Origin: Bacteroidota bacterium
Lineage (GTDB): Bacteria > Bacteroidota > Bacteroidia > Cytophagales > Cyclobacteriaceae
Direction of reading: 5' to 3'
Length of the DNA: 64,000 nucleotides
NCBI GenBank assembly: GCA_016191555.1
Contig: JACPVX010000017.1
Span: forward strand, 55,706 to 119,705
This document shows, piece after piece, positions 8,916 through 19,053 of this stretch (positions within the stretch are counted from its first letter, which is position 1; each line of letters opens with the position of its first letter). Below the pieces are notes generated by a model. It saw nothing but the letters and a program-made list of their open reading frames with translations, did not search any database and was not told the DNA's origin. The position numbers and the translations under genes are program-made.

Positions 8916-10379
8916 ATGAGGATATTTTTAGCAAGTTGGATTTGTTTGATGAGTGCAAGTGTTTTTGCACAGCAAGAAAGTGTATCGGCAAAACGAGTTT
9001 TAACATTTCAAGAGGCGATCAAAATCGCGTTGAAAAATTCGGTCAATCTTAATCAGCAACGAAATAACCTACAACTCAACCAGACGCAAAAAATTTCAAG
9101 TATTGCCTCTATGGCACCGTCCATTTCGGCATCCACCAGTGCTTCAGTGTTTGATGGAAATTCGTTTAATCAAAATGCTGGTGTGGTTGTCAATGGTATT
9201 CGGGATAACATTTCCGGTTCGATTACTGCACGCCTTAATCTGTTTAATGGCTTCAATCAAATCAACACCATCAAACAATCATCTAGTCAATTAGATGCGC
9301 AGGCAAATTTTGTAAACAGAACCACGCAAGACGTTATCAATAGTGTTTCAACCCAATATCTGCAAGTAATGCTCGATGCTGAATTGCTGCTTGTGGCGAA
9401 GGAAAATTGGAATGCGCTGGCAAAACAACTAGAGCAAACGAAGGAGCAAGTAGCGTTGGGAGCTAAAGCACCGGTGGATGAATACAACCAAGATGCGTTG
9501 GTGAAGGGAGCCGAGCTGCGTTTTGTGCAAGCTGAGATTACTCTGAATAACGATAAGGCTTTCCTGTCTCAAACATTATTGCTGGATGCTTTTGAGGAAT
9601 TTGATGTGGAGCGGCCATCCTGGGATATCAACACATTGGGTTCTGAAAAAATTGATCCCATCGCATTGGCCGATATCGCGAAGCAACACCGGGGCGATTA
9701 TTTAAGGGCAGTAAAAAATGAGGATGCGCAACGATACGCCATGCGTGCTTCAAAAGGCCTGCTGATGCCGTCTCTGGGTGCATTTTTCAACTATGGCTCG
9801 GCCTATAATTTTCAGCGAAATGAACCGGATTCTATTCGAATCACAACTTCTAAAACTTTGGTAATTAATGACAATACACAAGCTTCAGGTTATGGTTTAC
9901 AAACCATAAATACCCCTAAAACAGTCGCTAATGAAAAGCAGCGTTCGTTTAATGATCAGTTTAAGGTCGATAACGTTTACAAGCAATATGGCATTCAATT
10001 GTCAATCCCATTATTTAATGGCTTGCAAAGCAGAACTGCATACATTCAACAGAAGACGCTTTATGAGAATAGCAGATTAACACGAAAGAATGTAGAATTT
10101 CAAATACGGAACGATGTGTTGCGAGCGTATCACAATTATGAAGGGGCAAAAAAGGCTTTTGTAGTGACAGTCGATCAGCTTAAGGCAGCAGAATTGGCCT
10201 ATAACCTCGAATCAGAGCGTTATAACCTAGGAATTACCAATTTCGTGGATTTTGTGAATGCTAACCGAATCTTGGTTCAATCCCAAACGGATAAGGCCCA
10301 AGCAGAATACCGTCTGTTGTTCCAAAAGGTATTGTTGGAGTACGCAGCCGGAACCCTCAAACCAGAGGATTTTCAATAA
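8916..10379 (+). CDS. TolC family outer membrane efflux protein
   Basis: Signal peptide; LTFQEAIKIALKNSVNLNQQRNNLQLNQ; LESERYNLGITNFVDFVNANRILVQSQ. Confidence 0.9.
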   Translation: MRIFLASWICLMSASVFAQQESVSAKRVLTFQEAIKIALKNSVNLNQQRNNLQLNQTQKISSIASMAPSISASTSASVFDGNSFNQNAGVVVNGIRDNISGSITARLNLFNGFNQINTIKQSSSQLDAQANFVNRTTQDVINSVSTQYLQVMLDAELLLVAKENWNALAKQLEQTKEQVALGAKAPVDEYNQDALVKGAELRFVQAEITLNNDKAFLSQTLLLDAFEEFDVERPSWDINTLGSEKIDPIALADIAKQHRGDYLRAVKNEDAQRYAMRASKGLLMPSLGAFFNYGSAYNFQRNEPDSIRITTSKTLVINDNTQASGYGLQTINTPKTVANEKQRSFNDQFKVDNVYKQYGIQLSIPLFNGLQSRTAYIQQKTLYENSRLTRKNVEFQIRNDVLRAYHNYEGAKKAFVVTVDQLKAAELAYNLESERYNLGITNFVDFVNANRILVQSQTDKAQAEYRLLFQKVLLEYAAGTLKPEDFQ

Positions 10380-10400
10380 CCCATAATTCGAAAATTTATT

Positions 10401-10408
10401 TACCTTTG
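10401..10408 (+). promoter_or_regulatory. Bacteroidota-type -7 promoter element TACCTTTG upstream of rpsA
   Basis: Exact match to TAnnTTTG, followed by GCAGCCCC...GGGGCTG inverted repeat (about 10410-10434). Confidence 0.5.
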
Positions 10409-10517
10409 CAGCCCCGCAGCCATCTGTGGGGCTGTTTCATTGGTTTGAAGCAGCACTGTCTAACCAAATTTGTTGTAAGTAGGCCCGCTTGCAGCATGTA
10501 AATCAGGGTCAATTCAA

Positions 10518-12550
10518 ATGGCAAAAGTGTCAAAAGATTCAAAAGAAAGAACAGAAGAGCCCAAAGCAAAGGCAAAGCAAGTCATTGACGATGCTCCTGT
10601 GAAAAAAGCCGTAAAAGGTGCTGCCGCAGAAGAGCTTTTCGAAAAAGACGAGCTTACGGAGCTTAAATTGGAGAAAAAAGCTGCTGAAGAAGAAGGTATC
10701 AGCCGCATGGTGCGCGATGTTACCGCTCGCAGAGCTTCCAATTCCAACGTTTCATTGGAAAGCTTCGATTGGGATGCGTATGATCGCAAAGGCTTTGGCG
10801 AAGGCTACTCTAAAAACGAACGCAATGATTTAGACAAATTGTACGGAGGCACTGTCGCTTCTGTCAATGAGAGCGAAGTGGTAGAAGGTACCGTAGTAGG
10901 TATCAACGACCGCGATGTGATCTTAAATATCGGATTCAAGTCGGATGGTTTAGTGCCATTGGCTGAATTTAAAGACATGGCCAATTTGAAAATTGGTGAT
11001 GTAGTTGACCTCTTCATCGAAGAGCGTGAAAACGCAATGGGTCAATTGGTGCTTTCTCGCAGAAAGGCCAAGTTGGTAAAAGGATGGGATTATGTGCAGC
11101 GCGCATTAGAGAAAGACGAGATCATCGAAGGTTTTGTAAAACGCAGAACAAAGGTGGTTTGATTGTAGATGTATTTGGTATCGAGGCGTTCTTGCCTGGA
11201 TCACAAATCGATGTGAAGCCGATCCGCGATTTCGATATCTATGTAAATAAGTCGATCGAGGTGAAGGTGGTGAAAATCAACAACACCAACGACAACGTAG
11301 TCGTATCGCACAAAGTGTTGATTGAGAAAGACCTTGAGCAACAAAAGGCCGTGATCTTGACCAACCTCGAGAAAGGTCAGGTGTTGGAAGGTGTAATCAA
11401 AAACATGACCAACTTCGGTGTGTTCATCGACTTGGGTGGTGTAGATGGTTTATTGCATATCACCGACATTTCATGGGGACGTATCAGCCATCCGGAAGAG
11501 TTGTTGAAACTCGACCAAACTGTAAAAGTGGTGGTGTTGGATTTCGATGGCGACAAGAAGAGAATTTCTTTAGGTATGAAGCAATTGACGCCTCATCCTT
11601 GGGAATCATTGGCTGCTGATATCGCAATCGGTTCTAAAGTAAAAGGTAAGATTGTAAACGTAGCCGATTACGGTGCTTTCTTGGAATTGCAACCAGGTGT
11701 TGAAGGCTTGATCCACGTAAGTGAAATGAGCTGGTCACAACATTTGCGCAACCCACAAGACTTCATCAAAGTAGGCGATGAGTTAGAAGCTGTGGTATTG
11801 ACCATCGATCGCGATGAGCGTAAGATGTCATTAGGCATTAAGCAATTGTCAGAAGATCCTTGGACACGCCAGGAGATTTTGAGCAAGTATGCCGTAGGTA
11901 CCCGTCACAAAGGTATCGTTCGCAACTTGACCAACTTCGGCTTGTTCATTGAGTTGGAAGAAGGCATTGATGGTTTGGTACACGTATCAGACTTGAGCTG
12001 GACTAAGAAAATCAAGCATCCATCTGAATTCACGAAAGTGGGAGACAGCATTGATGTGCAAGTATTAGAATTAGATTCTGCGAACAGAAGATTGGCGTTG
12101 AGCCACAAGCATTTGGAAGAAAACCCTTGGGATACTTTCGAAACGATCTTCACCGTGGGTTCTGTTCACAAGTGTACCATCATCAGCAAAAATGATAAAG
12201 GTGCATCCTTGGAATTGCCTTACGGAATTGAAGGCTTCTGTTCAGCTAAGAACTTAGCGAAAGAAGACGGAGGTAAAGTAGAAGCAGGTGAAGCACATGA
12301 TTTCAAAGTTCTTGAGTTTTCGAAAGAAGACAGAAGAATTGTGTTGAGCATGAAAGCGATCTGGTCTGCCGAAGAAGCTCCAAAAGCAGCCGCTCCTAAG
12401 AAAGCAGCCGCACCTTCTTCTAAAGGCAAGAGCATCGATAAAATCAATCAGGAAGTAGAGAAATCTACCCTTGGAGATATCGAAGCGTTGAGCGCGTTGA
12501 AAGAAAAGATGAATGCTGCAAAGGCAAAATCAGAAGGAGACGCGAACTAA
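10518..12550 (+). CDS. rpsA: 30S ribosomal protein S1, interrupted by an apparent -1 frameshift near 11150
   Basis: Two overlapping ORFs (10518-11162 and 11084-12550) together give a contiguous S1 protein with multiple S1 domains (GQVLEGVIKNMTNFGVFIDLGGVDGLLHITDISW etc.). Confidence 0.9.
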
Positions 12551-12570
12551 TCGTTGAGGTTATTGAAAAG

Positions 12571-12599
12571 AGGGTGGTTTCGGCCACCTTCTTTTTTTT
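12571..12599 (+). terminator. Rho-independent terminator after rpsA
   Basis: AGGGTGG TTTCGG CCACCTT followed by T-run. Confidence 0.75.
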
Positions 12600-12646
12600 A
12601 CTTCGTTGTATTACCACTGTTTTTTTTAGCTTTGTACTATCAAAAT

Positions 12647-12717
12647 GGTTCCGTGGCCGAGTGGCTAGGCTGAGCTCTGCAAAAGCTCCTACAGCGGTTC
12701 GAATCCGCTCGGAACCT
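12647..12717 (+). tRNA. tRNA-Cys (anticodon GCA)
   Basis: GGTTCCG...CGGAACC acceptor stem, anticodon loop CTGCAAA, GGTTCGAATCC T-loop, discriminator T. Confidence 0.95.
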
Positions 12718-12723
12718 CTCCTA

Positions 12724-12758
12724 AGCCCTGAACTTGAAAAGAAGTTCAGGGCTTTTTT
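12724..12758 (+). terminator. Rho-independent terminator after tRNA-Cys
   Basis: AGCCCTGAACTT GAAAAG AAGTTCAGGGCT TTTTT perfect 12-bp stem. Confidence 0.9.
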
Positions 12759-12772
12759 GTTGCTGAAAGATT

Positions 12773-13795
12773 CTATTTTTCTCCCAATTTCTCTTTACCG
12801 AATTCAATCTGCGATTGCACAAAATGGGTGAGGTCATCCTTAAAAGAAGTTTGTTCATACGTAATGCCCATGGCTTTACGATCCAGGTGATTTTGGTGTA
12901 CTTCCGGAATCAGCACCTTCATGTATTTTACTTTTAAAAGGTGATTGGCTTGAAAAATAGCATCGGGAAAGGGGCCTGCCGGAATGGGTACCGTTTCAGG
13001 CTCTTTAAAGAGTCGATCGATAATATTTCCCAACTGTTCTTTTTCAAATTCATTTTCCTGGCGGGCATTATACATCCGGTAGTAATCCAGCAGTTGGTAA
13101 TCTTCCACTTCGCGGATAAATGGTTCGGTGAGATCCAGATTGCTTTCGATGTGTGGTTTTTTGGGTGGAGGTGTCTCTCGATCGTAGCCATTCCTGTTTC
13201 GCCAGATGGCACGGTATTTATCTTCTATTTCACCCATCGTGTCGGGCAACAGGATCAGACCCTGTGTGCCGAAATGAGTATCATAAAAATGATACCAGTC
13301 CGGATAATAATCGCCTGCACCTATGCCGGTTTCTTCATCTCTAAATTCATAGTGGTTCTGCCATTCGTGGGGTAAATTATCGATATCATGGTAGGTTGCC
13401 GATTCCAGGTATTTAATCAACACATCTATTTCTTCCGGGGTGGCATCTTCAATGAGGGGGCAGCTTTTGATGTTTTCCTCCCAATAAAGAAACTCCCACG
13501 AGTTGATGATCGGAAGGGAAATCTGACCCGCGCGCCACTGGCATTGTAAGTTGAAGAGTTTTTTTTGCGCGATGATCCAATATAGATCCTCCGCCCATTC
13601 GCGGTAATAATCTTCATCATCCCATTTGCGCCAGGTTTCTCCGTGTTCGAGCAGAAGCCGTTTAGTGTTTGCGTAGCTTTCCAGAAAGCTGTCTGCGCTC
13701 TTCTCATCGTAAACGGAAAGAAAGGCAATCGCTTTCGGGTTCGCTTTCAATTCTTCCAAGATCTTTTCTTTTGTCTTTTGATTCTCTTTTGCCAT
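12773..13795 (-). CDS. Hypothetical protein, 340 aa
   Basis: Long ORF, no family recognised. Confidence 0.65.
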   Translation of the reverse strand: MAKENQKTKEKILEELKANPKAIAFLSVYDEKSADSFLESYANTKRLLLEHGETWRKWDDEDYYREWAEDLYWIIAQKKLFNLQCQWRAGQISLPIINSWEFLYWEENIKSCPLIEDATPEEIDVLIKYLESATYHDIDNLPHEWQNHYEFRDEETGIGAGDYYPDWYHFYDTHFGTQGLILLPDTMGEIEDKYRAIWRNRNGYDRETPPPKKPHIESNLDLTEPFIREVEDYQLLDYYRMYNARQENEFEKEQLGNIIDRLFKEPETVPIPAGPFPDAIFQANHLLKVKYMKVLIPEVHQNHLDRKAMGITYEQTSFKDDLTHFVQSQIEFGKEKLGEK

Positions 13796-13998
13796 AAAAG
13801 TTGAGTAGATCTGATTATCAATTTACTGATTTTAAACGCATATAGCCAACATGCAAGGGAAACACCGAATTGCGCAAGGGGAGAATAGTTTATTTGACAT
13901 AACCAATTCTCGTGCCTTCACACGTTGTTTTTAAAATGCGGATTTTACTTGGGGAAGCCCAAAGTTAATGGTTATTTATTAACTGGCAAAAGGATTAA

Positions 13999-15534
13999 TT
14001 AGGCTACCACATCTTCACTCACTAGCGTATCGAGGCCCCACTCAACCATCAGGTCATTGGTAAATACCCGCATGCTCAATGGATCAACCATTACTTTTTT
14101 TCGGGCAGCCAGCCATTCATTTACTTTCTCTGCGGTGTAGAGTGTTCTTACTTTTGGATTGTCAAGTTTTAATAATTTGCCCCAGTGAAATGTGAAGGGA
14201 ATATTTTGCGCGAACAATTCATTCCAAAATAGATCATAGAAACGGTACGACTCATTCGAGAAAACCCCATCTAACTCAACGATGCATGTGATGGGAAATT
14301 TAGTAAAGCCAAGAGTGGCTTGAGTGCCTTTGACGTAACGAAAGGCGATCACTCCGGCAAATGGACCTTTCGTCTTATTTAGTTCCAATAGAATCAACCT
14401 GACCTTGTTTACATAGTTTAATGGTACACCTGTAGCAGAACTCAATACTTTTCCATGCGTATCGGTGTTGCTAAAAATTTCTCCATGCGTTCCCCACACA
14501 TTGCTGTAGGGAGCGTATGCTGAGGAAATCAACGCATTGACGATAGAAGGTACTAACGCGGGAATTGCTTGCGTGATGGCACCGATAAAAGAAGGCCCAT
14601 CATCTCCGGGGGCAAATCCTCCGGTTAGCGCAGGAGGTGTATAGGTAGTATTGTAGGGCCTTTTATACATGGCCGTAAGGTATGCCTGATTCTTACTATC
14701 GTATTGGTTGATGAGCGTTTGAAAGTGATACGGACGCTCATTGCCAAAAGGTAACGCTATGCTGGTGTTACCAAAATCCAATGTTTCCATGAGTTCGTAC
14801 AAATCATCGCCACTCTCCACTTTGAGGCGATAGCTTCTGTATAAAAACAACGGATCGGTTTCGATCAGTACCCCGTGAATGAAGCCGAAGCTGCCGAAAC
14901 TTACCAATGCCGCGTTGAATAGCGAATCATCTTGAATGAGTGTGGCATGTAAATTCGAAACAAAAGATTGCGATACGATGGGGTTGGATTTGCGTTCCAG
15001 CCAAACATGCCTGACGGGGCTAACAATAATATGGAGCCCCACTACGCAGTCTTGAATAGAACCAACATCAATAGCCGAGCCATGGGTGCCGGTAGACATA
15101 GCACCTACAATCGTTTGCCCGTTGCTTGCGCCAGATGTTTTCAGTGAGCGATTTCTTTTTCGCAGGCGATCGCTCAACTCCTTGACCGAGGTGCCGCATT
15201 GTGAAAAATAAAATTCTTCGGGCGATCGGTTGCAGGCGGGCGAGAGATTTTGTTGGCCAATCTTAAAGCTGAGATTCAGTGGTTTGGTGTTCAGCAATAT
15301 TCCATTCGTGGCGGCAATTTTAGTCCACGACCATTCACCTCCCAACACACGGATGGTGGTGCCTGCGTTAATGGCTTGTTGAATGATTCCCTGAATGGAC
15401 GTGGTCGTATCATTATAGTCTGCTAAAACATCACCTGTATCACGATTGGCCAGATCGTATAGATCGCTGATGGGCTGCTCAAACGTTTCGTGCCGATTGA
15501 TCCACTTTTTGTTGCCGGTTTTATGAATGATCAT
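13999..15534 (-). CDS. FAD-binding (FAD_binding_4/PCMH-like) oxidoreductase, aldono-lactone-oxidase-like
   Basis: TTIRVLGGEWSWTKIAATNGILLNT ... VGAMSTGTHGSAIDVGSIQDCVVGL; start set at internal ATG MIIHKTGNKKW. Confidence 0.75.
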   Translation of the reverse strand: MIIHKTGNKKWINRHETFEQPISDLYDLANRDTGDVLADYNDTTTSIQGIIQQAINAGTTIRVLGGEWSWTKIAATNGILLNTKPLNLSFKIGQQNLSPACNRSPEEFYFSQCGTSVKELSDRLRKRNRSLKTSGASNGQTIVGAMSTGTHGSAIDVGSIQDCVVGLHIIVSPVRHVWLERKSNPIVSQSFVSNLHATLIQDDSLFNAALVSFGSFGFIHGVLIETDPLFLYRSYRLKVESGDDLYELMETLDFGNTSIALPFGNERPYHFQTLINQYDSKNQAYLTAMYKRPYNTTYTPPALTGGFAPGDDGPSFIGAITQAIPALVPSIVNALISSAYAPYSNVWGTHGEIFSNTDTHGKVLSSATGVPLNYVNKVRLILLELNKTKGPFAGVIAFRYVKGTQATLGFTKFPITCIVELDGVFSNESYRFYDLFWNELFAQNIPFTFHWGKLLKLDNPKVRTLYTAEKVNEWLAARKKVMVDPLSMRVFTNDLMVEWGLDTLVSEDVVA

Positions 15535-15551
15535 AGTAGGGTTGGTTTGGG

Positions 15552-15911
15552 TTAAGGGATAGAACCTTCTCGTTCGCAGGGCTTCGCGCATTTCCACTCA
15601 ATTTGTATGGGGCACCAGATGCCGAGCGTCACTACCGTGATAAGCGCATACCCATAATTGGTAGTTACTCTTACTTCGTCTATTTTGTTGATGTTGAGAC
15701 TATCGCAATTGGCAGTAACCACATCAATGGCATTGGTTCTTTTTTGCGCGGCACCCCAAAAGAACGAATCCACTCTTTTCTTTTGGTAGTTGGTAGAAGG
15801 ATCGAATTTTGCCGATGCTACCCGATAATGGTAGCAACCTTGGGTGAGTGTCATAGTTAGTAGCAACACTAACATCAGCCCATTTCTTTTGTATTTGACT
15901 TTGTTTTCCAT
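15552..15911 (-). CDS. Bor-like lipoprotein
   Basis: Lipobox LTQGCYHY; VDSFFWGAAQKR...VTTNYGYALITVVTLGIWCPIQIEWKCA resembles lambda Bor (FxxG..QK....GLLGFITLGIYTP..A.VYC). Confidence 0.55.
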   Translation of the reverse strand: MENKVKYKRNGLMLVLLLTMTLTQGCYHYRVASAKFDPSTNYQKKRVDSFFWGAAQKRTNAIDVVTANCDSLNINKIDEVRVTTNYGYALITVVTLGIWCPIQIEWKCAKPCEREGSIP

Positions 15912-16063
15912 AGCGTAATAGATTTGAGTCGCAAATAATTTATTCGTCACAATGATCGTACTGATTACATAACTAAATTTGGGATTAGAATTTTGAAGCT
16001 AGTTAATTGCCTCCTGGCTTTTTCTATCTCAATCACTGTTTCAGAAATGTAAATTTTAATCGA

Positions 16064-17512
16064 TTACTTCCCCTTCCTTGGGGAAGTAGCCTGAATCAAT
16101 TTGCGAAGTTTTTGGTCGCCATTAAAATCCGGACGCTTGATTGGCTTGCCGTTGCTGTCCAACAAGAATGAAAAATCGGCACCCAGATTTTTTTGCGCTA
16201 CGCCATGGCAGCCCTGGCATCCACCCATCGTTAAGAATTTGCCACGGAATAAGAGGTTGGGTTTGCCATCGTGCGGTGTGCCTATGCCACTGCCCCTGAA
16301 ATTCGCCAACGTAGAATCCGATTCCACCACATAGTTGGCTAAGAAAAAGCTAAACGAAGTAGAATCGTTGGTCGGTTTAGATTGCACACCCACCAAATTA
16401 TAGTTAAGCCATACTGAATTCGGATTGATCGTACTTAGTTTTGCATGTACATAATCGGAAGACTGCTTGACGATTTCAGGTATAGCATGTAGCCGAGGAT
16501 AGCCACCATAAAGTTTACCTTCTTCGTCTCCATTTTTATTTAGCAATACATACCCCATGCTATCTTTTTGTACATCCTGATGTTCCCACGTAGCGAATAC
16601 AAAGTCCTCGAAATTTCGGGTCTTATGGATGATATGGATGGCAATGAGTGCATACACCTTGTTATCGTAATACACTTTATTGGTATCTCCGCGGAAGTAC
16701 ACCACCTTTCGCGTAAAGAATTTCGAAGCATCATCTACCGGAGTGAGTTCTCTCCAGGCAGTTTTTACTTCCATGGAACCGGTGGAGCCGCCCGGCAAAT
16801 TGCTGCCGCATGGCAATGAAATGCCTTTGTATCCGGGTGGGACATCGCACGAATTTTTCACATTTGGATAGTAGGCATGAATGGAATCAATCATGCTCTT
16901 GGTATAGTTGCGCGCTGCCGTTAGTTTTTCTTTGGTGGGGTAGTTGTTTAAAACATAATTGTATTCGTCTCGGTTTACCTTGGCCTGATAAAGTACCCGA
17001 TACTCTTTATCGTATAGGTTAACATGCGCATAGATGTCGCATGAGCCAATTTCATTGTTCTCGTCCAACACATCAAATAGTTCGAAGCTGGCATTCGAAT
17101 TGGGGTAAGGAAACAAGGGCTGGCCATAGCTGTAGTGCGGTGGCGCATCGAAGGGTTTCATAATGTCTGAATAGGGGCGTAATTCAGAACGATGTGCGTA
17201 GGTTTCCCAAACAGCCAGATCGGGATAAGCCTCGTCCGCATAGCTCCAGGTTGTATCTGCATGGTCGCGCAAGCCGTCTTTTGCGTAAGACGATTTCCAA
17301 TTCAGCGCAAGAAATTCTTCCCAGGCAAATTCAACCAACTGCTGTGGCGAGGCAGTGCTGTCAGCTAAGTCTTTAGGTGGACTTGTTAAAAACCGAATGG
17401 TAAAATCAGGGGCTGGTGTTGCGATATCTTCTTGCGCAGTTTGCATGCATTGCAAAATGGTGAGCACGATAACGCCAATAAAAAATGCGAGGAGGATGGA
17501 TCTGGTTTTCAT
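16064..17512 (-). CDS. Cytochrome-c-like lipoprotein (CXXCH)
   Basis: Signal/lipobox-like N-terminus; C-terminal MGGCQGCHGVAQKNLGADFSFL. Confidence 0.65.
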   Translation of the reverse strand: MKTRSILLAFFIGVIVLTILQCMQTAQEDIATPAPDFTIRFLTSPPKDLADSTASPQQLVEFAWEEFLALNWKSSYAKDGLRDHADTTWSYADEAYPDLAVWETYAHRSELRPYSDIMKPFDAPPHYSYGQPLFPYPNSNASFELFDVLDENNEIGSCDIYAHVNLYDKEYRVLYQAKVNRDEYNYVLNNYPTKEKLTAARNYTKSMIDSIHAYYPNVKNSCDVPPGYKGISLPCGSNLPGGSTGSMEVKTAWRELTPVDDASKFFTRKVVYFRGDTNKVYYDNKVYALIAIHIIHKTRNFEDFVFATWEHQDVQKDSMGYVLLNKNGDEEGKLYGGYPRLHAIPEIVKQSSDYVHAKLSTINPNSVWLNYNLVGVQSKPTNDSTSFSFFLANYVVESDSTLANFRGSGIGTPHDGKPNLLFRGKFLTMGGCQGCHGVAQKNLGADFSFLLDSNGKPIKRPDFNGDQKLRKLIQATSPRKGK

Positions 17513-17544
17513 TTTGCGGGAGACTATTTAGGTTTTAGAAAAGA

Positions 17545-18954
17545 TTAGTGAGCACGGGTGGGTATCGACCATAGAAAATCTGTTTTCGTTTTCTTTTTGA
17601 ACAAGACCGGATCTGCCGGGTCGATAAAACCATTGGGTATATAATTAGAATTTTTCCACGCAGCCATCCGGTGGCAGCTCATGCAGTTGGAGGTTACTCC
17701 GTACCATTGGATGGGTTTAAGAGACCCAACCTCTGCGGTAAGTGTGCCGGTGAGATTGGTTTCGAGGTACGGGTTAAATTCTACATCGGGTTCGCTATTC
17801 ACCTTTGCGTTGGCAGGCTGCACCATAAAGTAAGCCGCACGCATATTGTAATTGTTCCACGGCTTTTGAATAGCGGCAGGTCGGTCTGCACCGAATACCG
17901 GATTTTGTACATCGGGGCTCCACCAGAAAGTTTGCCATGTCCAGTTGACAATTTCCTTTCCGGTAACGTGCATTGCCGTGAGCAGCGCGTAATTTCCTGC
18001 CTTCACCAATTCGACCACCGAACTAGAGTCACCTTGGTTATGCCGCCCCACATCATCACCCGATGTAGCAGCAAATTCACTAAAGTCTTTTGCTTGTTGC
18101 TCGGTGATTTTTATTGCGTAAAAATCATCTAACGAAACCACCGGCCACGGTTTCGCTGCTTCGCCATTGCAAGAGATGGGTACTTTTGTTCCCGGCTGCA
18201 ATTGTCCGCTTGGGTCAATGACTACACATTGCCGCCACGTGTCGGGAGTGGGGGTAACCAGATTCGTTGTTGTTTGCACAGAAATTCCTGCCCAGTAGGG
18301 AAGAGCGGTTAAGGTATCGCCACTGATAAATTGAAAGACGGGCTTTAGTGCAAACGAAAAAGCATCTACCGAATCTTTGGAAGTAGAAATTTGGCGCTGC
18401 ACAATGGGCGTGCCATTGGCGGTGAATGCCTGGTTGATTGAATCAAGCACCTGAGCACTATTGAATCTTGCTGTGTAAATGTAATCCGCCAAGTTAGGTG
18501 AGAAGCGGTTGAACGAAGTGGGGCGCTCGTTTAGGTTTGGAACAATGGCATTCTGCAAGCCATGAAAAAATTGAGCCGGGTTTTCAAAGTCCTTGACAGC
18601 GTCTCGTTGCTCGAGTTGGTTAGTGGCATTAAACACTTCATAGCCGGAGAACCAATTTTCCCATATCGGTAGACTATCTTGTGCGGTGGTATTGATCGAT
18701 TGCCAGATATCCCACGCATGTGCGCGTATCTTGGATACATCCAAGCTGGCGATCCACGCGTTGATCTCTTCCTTACTGGCCGGATACGTTCGTACAGAGG
18801 GCGGTTGGTAAGCACCTGCATACACGGTATTTTTATCCAACTTTACTTCAGCCGTTTGCAACTTTCGATCACCGCATTGCAACAGCGTAATTGAAAAGAA
18901 TACAATGAGCGCAACGGCTTTACGCGATGCGGAGCTGCTAAAATGATTCATCAT
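17545..18954 (-). CDS. Cytochrome-c-like lipoprotein (CXXCH), possible distant paralog of neighbour
   Basis: Lipobox SITLLQCGDR; C-terminal SNCMSCHRMAAWKN; shared early W-rich layout with 16064-17512. Confidence 0.65.
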   Translation of the reverse strand: MMNHFSSSASRKAVALIVFFSITLLQCGDRKLQTAEVKLDKNTVYAGAYQPPSVRTYPASKEEINAWIASLDVSKIRAHAWDIWQSINTTAQDSLPIWENWFSGYEVFNATNQLEQRDAVKDFENPAQFFHGLQNAIVPNLNERPTSFNRFSPNLADYIYTARFNSAQVLDSINQAFTANGTPIVQRQISTSKDSVDAFSFALKPVFQFISGDTLTALPYWAGISVQTTTNLVTPTPDTWRQCVVIDPSGQLQPGTKVPISCNGEAAKPWPVVSLDDFYAIKITEQQAKDFSEFAATSGDDVGRHNQGDSSSVVELVKAGNYALLTAMHVTGKEIVNWTWQTFWWSPDVQNPVFGADRPAAIQKPWNNYNMRAAYFMVQPANAKVNSEPDVEFNPYLETNLTGTLTAEVGSLKPIQWYGVTSNCMSCHRMAAWKNSNYIPNGFIDPADPVLFKKKTKTDFLWSIPTRAH

Positions 18955-19038
18955 CTGATAGTTTAGTACGATTGGTTAAAAGGTTCTCTGATTGCCTATC
19001 TAAACTTCAATACTAAATTTTGAAGTGTGAGCGAAGGG

Positions 19039-19053
19039 TGGGAGAAAGTCCCA
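19039..19053. promoter_or_regulatory. Inverted repeat TGGGA-GAAAG-TCCCA
   Basis: Member of six-copy palindrome family. Confidence 0.6.

Noticed and set aside
13950-13965. TTGGGGAAGCCCAA as another operator copy
   Set aside because: Different arms and 4-nt spacer; not the same family
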